The position numbers and the translations under genes were made by a program. The notes below the pieces were generated by a model that was not told where the DNA came from, did not search any database, and saw nothing but the letters and a program-made list of their open reading frames with translations. Below, in pieces: positions 8,290 to 17,655 of a DNA stretch of 34,151 nt (within the stretch, counting starts at the first letter, position 1; the number at the start of each line of letters is the position of its first letter). This DNA is from an uncultured Verrucomicrobiota bacterium (GTDB taxonomy: Bacteria; Verrucomicrobiota; Verrucomicrobiia; Methylacidiphilales; UBA1321), in NCBI GenBank assembly GCA_903863295.1, contig CAIPBM010000097.1:1-34151 (forward strand), read 5' to 3'.

Positions 8290-8319
8290 ATGATTTACCT
8301 CGCAGGCGCGAGCGGCTAG
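8290..8319 (+). promoter_or_regulatory. Possible nine-codon leader ORF before the SWIB gene
   Basis: ATG at 8290 opens a nine-codon frame (M-I-Y-L-A-G-A-S-G, stop TAG) that ends nine bases before the SWIB start. It is preceded by GAGAGGAGAAAAA, the best Shine-Dalgarno-like sequence in this neighbourhood, whereas the SWIB ATG has none. The mini-ORF might load ribosomes for the SWIB gene by coupling. It could also be chance; this is a weak call. Confidence 0.25.
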
Positions 8320-8328
8320 CAACAACCC

Positions 8329-8619
8329 ATGGCAACTAAAGCAACCCCCAAGAAAACCACGAAACGTAAACCCAACGCAGCCTTCCTCAAGCCGGTCACT
8401 CCGGATGACAAACTCGCGGCAGTCGTCGGCGCCAAGCCACTTCCCCGCACCGAGATTGTTTCCAAGCTCTGGGTCTACATCAAAAAGAACGGTCTTCAGG
8501 ACAAGAAGGTGAAGACTCAGATCAATGCGGACGATACGCTCAAGGCGATCTTCGACGGCAAAAAATCCGTGACCATGTTCGAGATGAACAAGTATGTCTC
8601 GGGTCATTTGAAGGCTTAA
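8329..8619 (+). CDS. Stand-alone SWIB/MDM2-domain protein
   Basis: A 96-residue protein. The first 20 residues are Lys/Thr/Pro-rich, probably a DNA- or RNA-binding basic tail. The SWIB domain fills residues about 20-94, with KPVTPDDKLAAVVG, the L-P-R-T-E-I-V-S-K-L-W-V-Y-I-K-K-N-G-L-Q-D core and a C-terminal T-M-F-E-M-N-K-Y helix. SWIB domains are common in eukaryotic chromatin remodellers and, among bacteria, notable in Chlamydiae and relatives, including Verrucomicrobiota, where they occur alone or fused to topoisomerase I. The role is presumed nucleoid or chromatin-like but unproven. A strong terminator follows, so it is monocistronic. Confidence 0.92.
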   Translation: MATKATPKKTTKRKPNAAFLKPVTPDDKLAAVVGAKPLPRTEIVSKLWVYIKKNGLQDKKVKTQINADDTLKAIFDGKKSVTMFEMNKYVSGHLKA

Positions 8620-8635
8620 GCACGTTGTGTTCGTT

Positions 8636-8673
8636 GCAGCGGCGGTTCATCACCGCCGCTGCTCCTTCTCTTT
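8636..8673 (+). terminator. Rho-independent terminator of the SWIB gene
   Basis: A perfect 11-bp stem, GCAGCGGCGGT-TCATC-ACCGCCGCTGC, is followed by the pyrimidine-rich tail TCCTTCTCTTT. It begins 16 bases after the SWIB stop. The stem is very GC-rich. Confidence 0.8.
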
Positions 8674-8773
8674 GGGTGATGATGCACCCCATCCAAGTCT
8701 TGAGGGTGGAATCGACGCGGGTCGGCAAACCGATTCGTCAGCCCATTCACCCCCGTTCGCACGCATTTTGAAA

Positions 8774-8959
8774 ATGATGAATGCCTTGTGGAAAACTCTT
8801 AAGGTCGTCCTGCTGGTTGGACTAGTTTTAGTCCAAGCGGGCTGTGCCACTTCAGAAGCCGATTTGGGATATAAGCCCCAATCGAAAGAATACACCACTT
8901 CCGGTGATAATTCGTATCACGGCTGGGAAGCTCCTCCTCCAGCAGCCAGCACGCAATAA
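8774..8959 (+). CDS. Small lipoprotein, function unknown
   Basis: A 61-residue protein starting MMNALWKTLK. A hydrophobic core is followed by a lipobox (L-V-L-V-Q-A-G-C, Cys24), so it should be lipidated by Lgt and cleaved by signal peptidase II. The mature 38 residues are polar, with Tyr/Ser/Pro, and have no recognised domain. A longer frame opens at 8627, but it would put the lipobox far inside the chain and run through the terminator, so the start at 8774 (or 8777) is preferred. Confidence 0.75.
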   Translation: MMNALWKTLKVVLLVGLVLVQAGCATSEADLGYKPQSKEYTTSGDNSYHGWEAPPPAASTQ

Positions 8960-8971
8960 TCGAAGCCTGCC

Positions 8972-9412
8972 CTAGCGGGATGGCTCAGACATGCTGAGCT
9001 GCAATTCGCTTGCGGATGGCGGCGGACGATCACTGTGCAGGCGGTTGACATGAGCGGTCATCCTCATTTGTCCCCAGGCATAGCCCCGCTGGAGATCGAT
9101 GGGATCGGGACGAATCTGGCCTGCACTTAAGTTAATCCGGTTGCGTTTCTGCCACGCATCCATCTCCCCCTTGGAGATACCGGCAAAAACATGGGCCGGA
9201 ACGGTAAAATCACTGAACGTCCATTCGCGGACTTTTTCGAAGATGGCCGCATCCCGGGTTCCCGGGCGGGTTTCGACCACTTTCTCATACAGATCGAATA
9301 AGTCTTTGGCAGCGGTCTTGGGAGGCTCCGTCTGCGTGATGGGACTGAGATCGAGTTGAGGCGCAGATTCTTGGCTGGATGAAGCCAGTCCGGGTTCAGA
9401 CGATTTGCTCAT
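8972..9412 (-). CDS. Hypothetical soluble protein
   Basis: A 146-residue protein from the ATG at 9412; a TTG at 9442 could add ten residues. The N-terminal 40 residues are Ser/Pro/Gln-rich. A compact part follows (about 50-120) with AAKDLFDLYEKVVE, EKVREWTFSDFTVPAHVF and a helix K-G-E-M-D-A-W-Q-K-R-N. No signal peptide or membrane segment was seen. I do not recognise the family. It is convergent with the small lipoprotein gene (12-base gap). Confidence 0.6.
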   Translation of the reverse strand: MSKSSEPGLASSSQESAPQLDLSPITQTEPPKTAAKDLFDLYEKVVETRPGTRDAAIFEKVREWTFSDFTVPAHVFAGISKGEMDAWQKRNRINLSAGQIRPDPIDLQRGYAWGQMRMTAHVNRLHSDRPPPSASELQLSMSEPSR

Positions 9413-9807
9413 GGTGGATGGGGGAAGCGAAGCCTGTGCCAATCAAAGGCGAATATCGCCTTACAGGCCACAACCTTCTCTTCACTTAACCTTGTCGTCA
9501 AGTTGAAACCCCTGCTTCGTCTCTCAGGACCAACGAAATCCAAACCGCAAATGGGCACTGCAAACTGCATTCATCCCGGCCTCGGTAAGTGCACAATCCT
9601 CCCTTTCCGCTCGTTCCTTTGACGAGGGTTGTTTCGCCAAGCATCTAACCCGTAAAGGGTTCTGCGCCCAGGTCTGGCATGGCATGCCCGATGCAAAGGG
9701 AAGGATAAGCAATGGCTCATGTTGCCGTCAGGTTCATTTGATCACGACTGATCGAATTTTATCCGTCGTACGCGTGAGCCAAAAACCATCAAACAAGAAA
9801 GAGTCTT
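9413..9807. other. 395-bp intergenic region, no gene seen
   Basis: The region lies between the divergent hypothetical gene and the stress-type protein. The open frames in it are short, lack good starts and show no protein-like pattern. A partial dyad, TTGATC-ACGACT-GATCGAA, at about 9738-9756 could be an operator for the downstream stress-type gene, but only one instance exists and nothing confirms it. Confidence 0.5.
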
Positions 9808-10323
9808 ATGCCCCAAACTATCAATAAAACCATCGATGGTCAGATCATCGGGGGAACATTCTCGGATCGCGAAAATGCAGACAAGGCCGTCGAGGCATTC
9901 AGCGAACTGGGTATCCCCGCCAGTAACATCGAAGTCATTGTTCAACTCAACGATGAACAAACCAAACAGGTCTACACCGACATCCTGACGGATCGTGGCT
10001 TCTCGAATTCGCAAGCACGGTACTACGACACCGCCATCCGCGAAGGTAAGGTTCTGGTCGTCGTGTATGGAGTGCTCGAACCCGCACCGGTCATCGATGT
10101 CTTTGACCGTTTCAAAGCCGAGTACAATCCGAATGGCTCACGCAATCTCCGGGACGACGTCGCCGGTATGACCATCGGTGCCGCTGTCGGAGCTGCTGCG
10201 GGTGGAGTGGTCGGCGCTGCCGTGGGAGGTCCCGTGGGTGCTGCTGCCGGCGGAGCCGCTGGCGCGGTTCTTGGCGGAGGCGCTGGTGCTGCGGCAGGAA
10301 AAGCTGCGGAACATCGCAAATAA
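9808..10323 (+). CDS. General-stress-type protein with glycine-zipper tail
   Basis: A 171-residue protein. Residues about 12-105 form an alpha/beta domain resembling the general stress protein 17M/YflT type, with I-G-G-T-F-S-D-R-E-N-A-D-K-A-V-E-A-F, then S-N-I-E-V-I-V and the K-V-L-V-V-V-Y strand. Residues about 118-165 are almost only Gly, Ala and Val in repeating G-A-A-V-G-A-A-A-G-G form, a glycine-zipper that probably inserts into or spans membrane as tight helices. Such two-part proteins are common in soil bacteria and linked to stress. The gene stands alone with its own terminator. The stress role is by family resemblance only. Confidence 0.75.
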   Translation: MPQTINKTIDGQIIGGTFSDRENADKAVEAFSELGIPASNIEVIVQLNDEQTKQVYTDILTDRGFSNSQARYYDTAIREGKVLVVVYGVLEPAPVIDVFDRFKAEYNPNGSRNLRDDVAGMTIGAAVGAAAGGVVGAAVGGPVGAAAGGAAGAVLGGGAGAAAGKAAEHRK

Positions 10324-10341
10324 ATCAGACCAAAATTAAAA

Positions 10342-10375
10342 AAATGAACCGGAGAATTCTTTCTCCGGTTCATTT
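10342..10375 (+). terminator. Terminator hairpin after the stress-type gene
   Basis: A perfect 15-bp stem, AAATGAACCGGAGAA, with loop TTCT and its complement. It starts 18 bases after the stop codon. A-rich sequence precedes the stem and the stem ends in TTT, so it could act in both directions; the minus-strand DUF2934 gene ends about 70 bases further on. Confidence 0.8.
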
Positions 10376-10443
10376 GCGTACTGGCACCTGCGATACAAAG
10401 AGCGTCCCCGAGCTGTAGCCCTGGAACGAGATCCAGATTCTGG

Positions 10444-10710
10444 TTATTTAGTCGGCAACTCCACAGGCGTCTCCTTGTGCTCATGGGACTGCTCGCGGAA
10501 GATGTTTTCTTTCAATTGTTTTTCCGCAGTGAGCCAATAATTCAAGGTTCGCCCCTTCGGACGTCCGTCCACTTCATAGAGATAGCGGGCAAGGCTTTTG
10601 GTATTTTGATGGGCAAGGGAGTTCATACGTTGGGAAGGTGCAAAGGCTGTGCCAGTGCCGAGCAATCGACTAGTCTGCTCTCTATCAAGGACTTGCGCAC
10701 TAGGCTTCAT
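10444..10710 (-). CDS. DUF2934-domain protein
   Basis: An 88-residue protein. The DUF2934 core is SLARYLYEVDGRPKGRTLNY followed by W-L-T-A-E-K-Q-L (about residues 39-68), the family's R-A-Y-x-L-x-E-x-x-G-R-P-x-G and W-x-x-A-E pattern. DUF2934 proteins are small, soluble and of unknown function. ATG at 10710 is used; an internal Met29 could be an alternative start leaving the domain intact. The C-terminus is charged. It is divergent from ligA, with 114 bases between. Confidence 0.75.
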   Translation of the reverse strand: MKPSAQVLDREQTSRLLGTGTAFAPSQRMNSLAHQNTKSLARYLYEVDGRPKGRTLNYWLTAEKQLKENIFREQSHEHKETPVELPTK

Positions 10711-10782
10711 GTCAGCTTCCCGACATTACGCCCTGAGTTGCCTTAACCTTCGTGCATGATGCAGGGACGTTCGATGACTTGA

Positions 10783-12813
<2,031 letters not shown>

Positions 12814-12827
12814 GCCAATCTTTATAA

Positions 12828-12851
12828 TAACGTTATCGCGTTAACTTTTTT
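12828..12851 (+). terminator. Weak candidate terminator after ligA
   Basis: A 5-bp stem, TAACG-TTATCG-CGTTA, is followed by AC and six Ts, 14 bases after the ligA stop. The stem is short, and the T-run runs into the GTG start of the next gene at 12855, so it may only be an AT-rich spacer. Confidence 0.3.
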
Positions 12852-12854
12852 CCT

Positions 12855-13625
12855 GTGAGAATTTTCGTTCTTTTTTTCATCCTCCTCCTCTTCCTGTCCA
12901 CAACATCCGGGCTCAGGGCCCAAGGTAGCCCCGGCGAAATGCAGGATGAGGAAGCTGCCCGGGAAAAGCTGCTGAAGGCAGAGGATCAACTGGAGAATAT
13001 CCAAGCCAATTCCGAGACGACGAAAACGGCGGTCGATGGCATGAAGACCACCATCACCAAGCTCCAGGCCGACCTCAGCGCCGTGCAGGCCGACAATGCC
13101 TCGCTGAAAGAGCAACTCGCCAGCCTTCAGGCCGCCTTTGATAAATCCGAGGCCGCCCGCGCGAAGGAGCGGCAAGTCTTGCTCGATGAAGTGGCCAAGA
13201 TGGTGGCGGCGGGAAACAAGGGATCAGGAACCTCCAAGCCTAGCTCCAAGAAAAAGGAGAAAGATCCGACCTCCTCCGAAAACACGCCTCCCGCAACTCC
13301 AGCGAAAACGACCGATACTCCCCCCAGCACGACATCGACGGCATCCAGTGCGAAAACGGACACCCCTCCCGCCGCTTCCATCGACAGCAGCAATTCGACG
13401 AACTCCGCCAGTTCCACCCCTGAGCCCACCGCCGCCCCGGTAAAAACACAAAAAGGCTATTATCATATTGTCGCCAGCGGCGAAACGCTTACTCTTATCT
13501 GTAACGCCTACCGCCAGGAGGGCGTCCATGTCACCGTGGCTGAAATAATGAGAGCCAATAGTTTGACGGATAAGAGCATTCTCAAAGTGGGGCAAAAGCT
13601 CTTCATCCCCAAACCGGGAAATTAA
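12855..13625 (+). CDS. Exported coiled-coil protein with C-terminal LysM domain
   Basis: A 256-residue protein from a GTG start. Residues 1-22 form a signal peptide (very hydrophobic, ending L-R-A-Q). A coiled coil spans about 30-115 with heptad-like Leu/Ala (KLLKAEDQLENIQ, LQADLSAVQADNASLKEQL). A Ser/Thr/Pro/Lys-rich linker covers about 118-202. A single LysM domain fills about 205-253, with YYHIVASGETLTLICNAY, E-I-M-R-A-N-S-L and L-K-V-G-Q-K-L-F-I-P. LysM binds peptidoglycan, so this is likely a periplasmic or cell-wall tether. The arrangement resembles YbgF- or NlpD-like proteins but lacks TPR or peptidase domains. The next gene follows after three bases. Confidence 0.85.
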   Translation: MRIFVLFFILLLFLSTTSGLRAQGSPGEMQDEEAAREKLLKAEDQLENIQANSETTKTAVDGMKTTITKLQADLSAVQADNASLKEQLASLQAAFDKSEAARAKERQVLLDEVAKMVAAGNKGSGTSKPSSKKKEKDPTSSENTPPATPAKTTDTPPSTTSTASSAKTDTPPAASIDSSNSTNSASSTPEPTAAPVKTQKGYYHIVASGETLTLICNAYRQEGVHVTVAEIMRANSLTDKSILKVGQKLFIPKPGN

Positions 13626-13628
13626 CTT

Positions 13629-14210
13629 ATGAGCGAACTTAAAGGGGTGAATAGTGAGTCGCCAATGTTATGGCGGGTAAAAAAAGCTCCGGATGATTCC
13701 ATCTACGGGCCGGTGGATGCGGAGACCTTGAAGGAGTGGGCCAATTCCGCCCAAGTCGCGCCCCTCGACATGATTGATGAGAGCGACGAAAACTGGCGCG
13801 TGGCCTCCGATGTCGAGTTTCTCGAAATGTTCTGGCTGGTCAAGTTGCCCGACTCGGAAACTTACGGGCCGACCACGGTAGGCACCTTGCGCGAATTCAT
13901 CCATGAAGGCTTGATCAGTGAAAAGACCCTGGCGACCCATGTGAAGTCGAACCAGTCACTGCCGATCGCCGCGCTCTTTGCCGCGCTGGAATTTGAAAAA
14001 AAGCGTGCCATGAAGCGTCCGCCCAAGGAGGCCATGAAATCGACCGCCTCGCTCGCCGTCGACATGGCCAAGGACCAGCGCATCCGCCAATTGGAGGAGG
14101 ATCTCCGTGAACTGCGCCGGGAACACGATTCGCTCGTCCATCGCTACCGTCAACTTTCCCTGCAGATGCAGGAAAGCACCAAATCGCCCATCATCGTCAA
14201 AAAGGGTTAG
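13629..14210 (+). CDS. Protein with two GYF-like repeats and a C-terminal coiled coil
   Basis: A 193-residue protein. Two related units at about 14-60 and 64-110 each contain a W followed by a short strand, then Y-G-P-V or Y-G-P-T, then a helix (T-L-K-E-W-A, T-L-R-E-F-I). This is the pattern of bacterial GYF_2-like domains. Residues about 140-180 form a coiled coil (RIRQLEEDLRELRREHDSLV). No signal peptide was seen, so it is probably cytoplasmic. GYF-type domains usually bind proline-rich peptides; the LysM protein three bases upstream has a Pro-rich linker, but one is exported and the other is not, so direct binding is doubtful. Confidence 0.7.
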   Translation: MSELKGVNSESPMLWRVKKAPDDSIYGPVDAETLKEWANSAQVAPLDMIDESDENWRVASDVEFLEMFWLVKLPDSETYGPTTVGTLREFIHEGLISEKTLATHVKSNQSLPIAALFAALEFEKKRAMKRPPKEAMKSTASLAVDMAKDQRIRQLEEDLRELRREHDSLVHRYRQLSLQMQESTKSPIIVKKG

Positions 14211-14277
14211 TTGTGCTATCTTGGGCAGTCGAATCCGCTGAAGCGGTTCGCCTCGAACCCCATCCCCACCCCGACTT

Positions 14278-15309
14278 ATGTCCAATCTCATCCCCGTCAC
14301 AGTCATCACCGGCTTTCTTGGCGCAGGCAAGACCACGCTTTTAAATCGCATCCTCACGGAAAAGCACGGCAAGCGCATCGCCGTCATTGAAAACGAATTC
14401 GGCGAGATCGGCATCGATCACCAGCTCGTCATCCAGTCGGACGAGGAAATCTTTGAGCTCAACAACGGCTGCATCTGCTGCCGGGTGCGCGGCGATCTCA
14501 TCCGCATCCTGGCCAAGCTCCGCCAGCGCCGCGATAAGTTTGACGTGGTGCTGATCGAGACCACGGGCATGGCCGATCCCGGTCCCGTGGCGCAGACCTT
14601 TTTCACGGATGAGGAAGTGAAGGAGAGCTTCAGGCTGGACGGCATCGTCACGGTCGTCGATGCCAAGCATGTCGGCCTTCACTTCGATGACACCCGCGAA
14701 GTCCGCGAGCAAATCGGCTTCGCCGATGTCATTCTCTTGAACAAGACCGATCTCGTCCCCGCCGCTGAGTTGGCCACGACCGAGGCGCGCATCCGCAAGA
14801 TGAATCCCATGGCCAAGGTCTATCGCACGGAGAATTCAGCCATCGACCTGGACAAAGTTCTCAATGTCGGCGGCTTCGACCTGAAGCGCGCGCTGGAACT
14901 CGAGCCCGACTTCCTGAAAGCCGAAGAAGAACATGATCACGATCATGACCATGAGCCCGAAGGTCATGAGCATCATGAACACGAACATGAGCACCATGAC
15001 CATCATCATGATGAAGACATCACGTCCGTCGGCATCAGCGCCCCGGGCGATCTTGATGAAAAGAAAATCTCCGACTGGCTCGGGAAACTCCTGCGGGAAA
15101 AAGGCCAGGACATCTTCCGCATGAAAGGCGTGCTCGCCGTCAAGGGCCGCGACATGCGCTTCGTTTTTCAGGGCGTTCACATGCTGATGGACGGTCGTCC
15201 CGACCGCTCCTGGGGCACCGATCCCCGCCACAACACGATCATCTTCATCGGCCGCAACCTGGATCGCCAGGAGCTGACCGATGGCTTCAAGGCGTGCCTG
15301 GCCCACTGA
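14278..15309 (+). CDS. COG0523 (CobW/ZNG1-type) metallochaperone GTPase
   Basis: A 343-residue protein. The P-loop [10 protein letters not shown] (residues 11-20), the metal-binding GCICC motif (64-68), E-T-T-G-M-A-D-P and the NKTD motif (about 157) define this G3E GTPase family. Between the GTPase and C-terminal CobW_C domains lies a stretch of about 30 residues made almost only of His, Glu and Asp (about 220-246), a zinc/nickel/cobalt-binding linker. The CobW_C part ends with [19 protein letters not shown] and the R-S-W segment. Members deliver metal, often zinc, to target enzymes in the cytoplasm. No cobalamin genes are nearby, so a zinc role is more likely than cobalamin synthesis; the gene symbol is left blank. 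Confidence 0.93.
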   Translation: MSNLIPVTVITGFLGAGKTTLLNRILTEKHGKRIAVIENEFGEIGIDHQLVIQSDEEIFELNNGCICCRVRGDLIRILAKLRQRRDKFDVVLIETTGMADPGPVAQTFFTDEEVKESFRLDGIVTVVDAKHVGLHFDDTREVREQIGFADVILLNKTDLVPAAELATTEARIRKMNPMAKVYRTENSAIDLDKVLNVGGFDLKRALELEPDFLKAEEEHDHDHDHEPEGHEHHEHEHEHHDHHHDEDITSVGISAPGDLDEKKISDWLGKLLREKGQDIFRMKGVLAVKGRDMRFVFQGVHMLMDGRPDRSWGTDPRHNTIIFIGRNLDRQELTDGFKACLAH

Positions 15310-15318
15310 CCCTCCGCT

Positions 15319-16059
15319 TTACGTCTCCGGCTGATGATTCCGCCGAAGCAGTAAAGCTGCGGCCACTTTTAGGGAGCACCAGACCGCACGGGTAGCATCA
15401 TACTGGAGCGGATAAGTTTCCACGCCCTCGACGATCTGTCGCAGGAGCGAATCATCTTTGATCCCGTGGACCAGCCTCAGGCTCGGGGTCAGCAAGAGTG
15501 TACCCTCGTGCTGGCACAAGGCATACCACCGGTTTAGCTCCACAAAACGCTCCCCGTCCTTCTTTTTGGTGAAGGCTCGTTGCCGGTCAAAGGTTATGGC
15601 CGGATTAAAATGGGGCTTTAGAAAGGACCAAAAATCCTTCGCATAGAAGGCCACGCCATTGATCATGTTCCGCATTTGCCAGCGGTTGTCCTTGATGTGA
15701 TACCCCATGATCAGGCGCTCTGGATTCCACAACTTCATGAAAAATTCGAAGCAATCTTTCCTTACCGGCAGGACATCGCCTTCCCACCAGAACCAGCAGT
15801 CGCAATCGACCTGTTCGGAAATATAACGGGCCACGTAGGCCCATTCGGCGGAGATGAGTTCGCCTCGCGAAAGACCTGCGGGATCCAGATAAGGAATCGA
15901 ATGATGCGGCAGGGATGTCCTCAGGGGCGATCCCAGGGAATCAATAAATAAAAACTGAAACGGTCTCTCCATCTCCACCAGGTCGTCCCAGTGATCCAGA
16001 ATCGATTGGAAACGCGTCCTTTCCTTCTCCGTATGATAGGACATGACGAAAAGGAGCAT
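15319..16059 (-). CDS. Uncharacterised protein, possibly GT-A-like glycosyltransferase
   Basis: A 246-residue protein starting MLLFVMSYHTEKERTRF, a first beta strand typical of nucleotide-sugar-binding folds. A later segment reads CDCWFWWEGDVLPVRKDCFE (about 105-124), resembling the strand plus acidic (D-x-D-like) motif of GT-A enzymes. It is followed by I-N-G-V-A-F-Y-A-K-D-F, like the acceptor loop of small glycosyltransferases. No membrane segment or signal peptide was seen. The resemblance is structural pattern only and the family is not recognised. It is convergent with the metallochaperone gene, nine bases away. Confidence 0.6.
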   Translation of the reverse strand: MLLFVMSYHTEKERTRFQSILDHWDDLVEMERPFQFLFIDSLGSPLRTSLPHHSIPYLDPAGLSRGELISAEWAYVARYISEQVDCDCWFWWEGDVLPVRKDCFEFFMKLWNPERLIMGYHIKDNRWQMRNMINGVAFYAKDFWSFLKPHFNPAITFDRQRAFTKKKDGERFVELNRWYALCQHEGTLLLTPSLRLVHGIKDDSLLRQIVEGVETYPLQYDATRAVWCSLKVAAALLLRRNHQPET

Positions 16060-16231
16060 AGATGCGGTCTATCGGCCCGGTTCGTGGTCAAAAGTCAAAG
16101 CAAAACGGGGCACAAGGCTTCGCGAGGGTTGACTGATTTTAACTTTAGTCATTCTGCGGGGAGGACTAAGCTAGCACCATCTCCCTTCCGAAGCCCCTTG
16201 GGCAACCCTTGATCCGGACTTATCTTTCACC

Positions 16232-17275
16232 ATGAATCTCTCTCCCAAACTCCGCTCCATCCTGTTCACATGGCATGGCAAACTCGACGATTTCATCACC
16301 GGAGTAGCTTGGTCTCCGGACGGCAAGCAACTCGCCGCGGCCTCGGTCTCAGGCCAGGTAGCTATTTATGATGCGGCGCAAGGCCGCGCGATCCATCTTT
16401 TCGAACAGGCCCATGCCGATGGCACCGATGCACTGGCGTGGCGTCCCGACGGCAAGGCCCTGGCGACGGCGGGACGCGATGGCACCTGGAAGCTCTGGGA
16501 AGCTGCGGAAGGAAAAGCTCTCGTTGAACACGAAGCGGGTGCCCTCTGGGCAGAACACCTCGCGTGGAGCGCCAAACCGATCGGCGAGCACGGTCATCTG
16601 CTGGCCCTCGGCGCGGGCAACAAGGTGACGCTTTGGAACGAAGCCGGATCGCCTGTCGATAAGCCGATGCCCTTCCCCCGAACTGTGGCGGAAATCGCCT
16701 GGATTCTGGGTGGTGCCACCCTGGCCGTGGCCACCAGCGTGGGCGTCAGCGTGCGCGACCCTTTGACCGGTGAAGACGAACAGCATTTCAAGTCCAATGA
16801 TCCCATCCTCAACATGGCTTTCAGTCCATCCGGCAAATGGCTGATGACCGGCAATCAGGATTGTTCCGTGCATGTCTGGAATACCGATAACGGCTCCGAA
16901 ATGCACATGCGCGGCTACGCGGCCAAGGTGCGGCAACTGGCGTGGCATCGCGGCAGCCGCTGGCTGGCCGCAGGTGGCGGCGACGCGGTTTCCGTCTGGG
17001 ATTGCTCCGGACGCGGTCCGGAAGGGCGGACGCCCACGGTGTTGGAATCGCACACGGATCAGGTCAGCGCGCTTCACTATCAACCCGAGGGCGACTGGCT
17101 CGCCTCCGGCGCAAGGGACGGCAGCATTGCGGTTTGGTCACCCACGCAGCGGCAGCAACTCATCAGCCGGGCCAAGATTTCGAGCGGCGTCACTCGCGTA
17201 GCGTGGTCCCCGGATGGCAAGCTGCTTGCCGTCACCGGGGAAGAAGGCGAAGTGCAGGTCTTGTCCGTCGAATAA
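16232..17275 (+). CDS. WD40-repeat beta-propeller protein
   Basis: A 347-residue protein built of about seven WD40 units, each with a W-S-P-D-G-K-type turn and a V-x-V-W-D-type end: GVAWSPDGKQLAAASVSG, LAWRPDGKALATAGRDGT with K-L-W-E, FSPSGKWLMTGNQDCSVHVW, LHYQPEGDWLASGARDGS with A-V-W-S, and a final RVAWSPDGKLLAVTGEEGEV. No signal peptide was seen, so it should be cytoplasmic. Such propellers are protein-binding scaffolds. In other bacteria WD40 proteins are sometimes neighbours of COG0523 GTPases in zinc-limitation regulons. Here the COG0523 gene is about 900 bases upstream with one minus-strand gene between, so the link is suggestive only. Confidence 0.9.
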   Translation: MNLSPKLRSILFTWHGKLDDFITGVAWSPDGKQLAAASVSGQVAIYDAAQGRAIHLFEQAHADGTDALAWRPDGKALATAGRDGTWKLWEAAEGKALVEHEAGALWAEHLAWSAKPIGEHGHLLALGAGNKVTLWNEAGSPVDKPMPFPRTVAEIAWILGGATLAVATSVGVSVRDPLTGEDEQHFKSNDPILNMAFSPSGKWLMTGNQDCSVHVWNTDNGSEMHMRGYAAKVRQLAWHRGSRWLAAGGGDAVSVWDCSGRGPEGRTPTVLESHTDQVSALHYQPEGDWLASGARDGSIAVWSPTQRQQLISRAKISSGVTRVAWSPDGKLLAVTGEEGEVQVLSVE

Positions 17276-17278
17276 CCA

Positions 17279-17557
17279 TCAGCGCCGGGGTGGCAGCCAG
17301 TCCATGTAGTAGTACATCTGCCCGATGCACCAAATGAGCGTGCTGACGAGCAATGCGAGAAAGAAATTGGCCACCACCACCTGCGCCATCAGCGACCAGG
17401 TCCAGTCACTGGCGTGCCCCGAGGTGGCGCTGAGGATGAACTGCACGAGCGGCCAAACGACACAGCCCATGCCGACCGTGGCCGCCGTGATATAGAGAAA
17501 GCTTTTCCAGCCAAGTTTCTCTTTCCAATAAGCCTGATCTTGCGGTGAAAGGGGCAT
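17279..17557 (-). CDS. Small two-helix membrane protein
   Basis: A 92-residue protein from the ATG at 17557, chosen because residues upstream of it in the longer frame (to 17641) are not protein-like. A charged start (SPQDQAYWKEKLGWK) is followed by membrane segments at about 17-38 and 49-71 and a C-terminus Y-Y-Y-M-D-W-L-P-P-R-R. No family was recognised. It is convergent with the WD40 gene, separated by three bases, so the two transcripts probably overlap. It is divergent from the permease gene, 98 bases apart. Confidence 0.65.
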   Translation of the reverse strand: MPLSPQDQAYWKEKLGWKSFLYITAATVGMGCVVWPLVQFILSATSGHASDWTWSLMAQVVVANFFLALLVSTLIWCIGQMYYYMDWLPPRR

Positions 17558-17655
17558 GACTTGGGAGAATAAGGAAAGCTGGTAGATGTGACAAGAGATT
17601 GAAATCACGCCTCGACCAAAGGCTCCCGCGTCGCTAAGCAAGGCGGAATCCTTTT

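Noticed and set aside
9524..9712. Minus-strand 62-residue frame in the 9413-9807 gap
   Set aside because: It has no family pattern and no start signal, and its composition is not protein-like.
10150..10310. GC-rich direct repeats as a mobile or CRISPR-like array
   Set aside because: They encode the Gly/Ala zipper of the stress-type protein and have no spacer structure.
14231..14249. Short dyad before the metallochaperone gene as a Zur site
   Set aside because: It forms only a bulged hairpin, does not match a Zur consensus and lies in a 67-base gap where chance is likely.
14929..15024. CAT/GAC-rich repeat as a tandem DNA repeat
   Set aside because: It encodes the in-frame His/Asp/Glu metal-binding linker of the COG0523 protein and is not a CRISPR or microsatellite.
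16129..16151. TTGACT with a TGACT...AGTCA dyad before the WD40 gene as promoter or operator
   Set aside because: The -10 position is poor (TTCTGC) and the dyad is only five bases; too weak to call.
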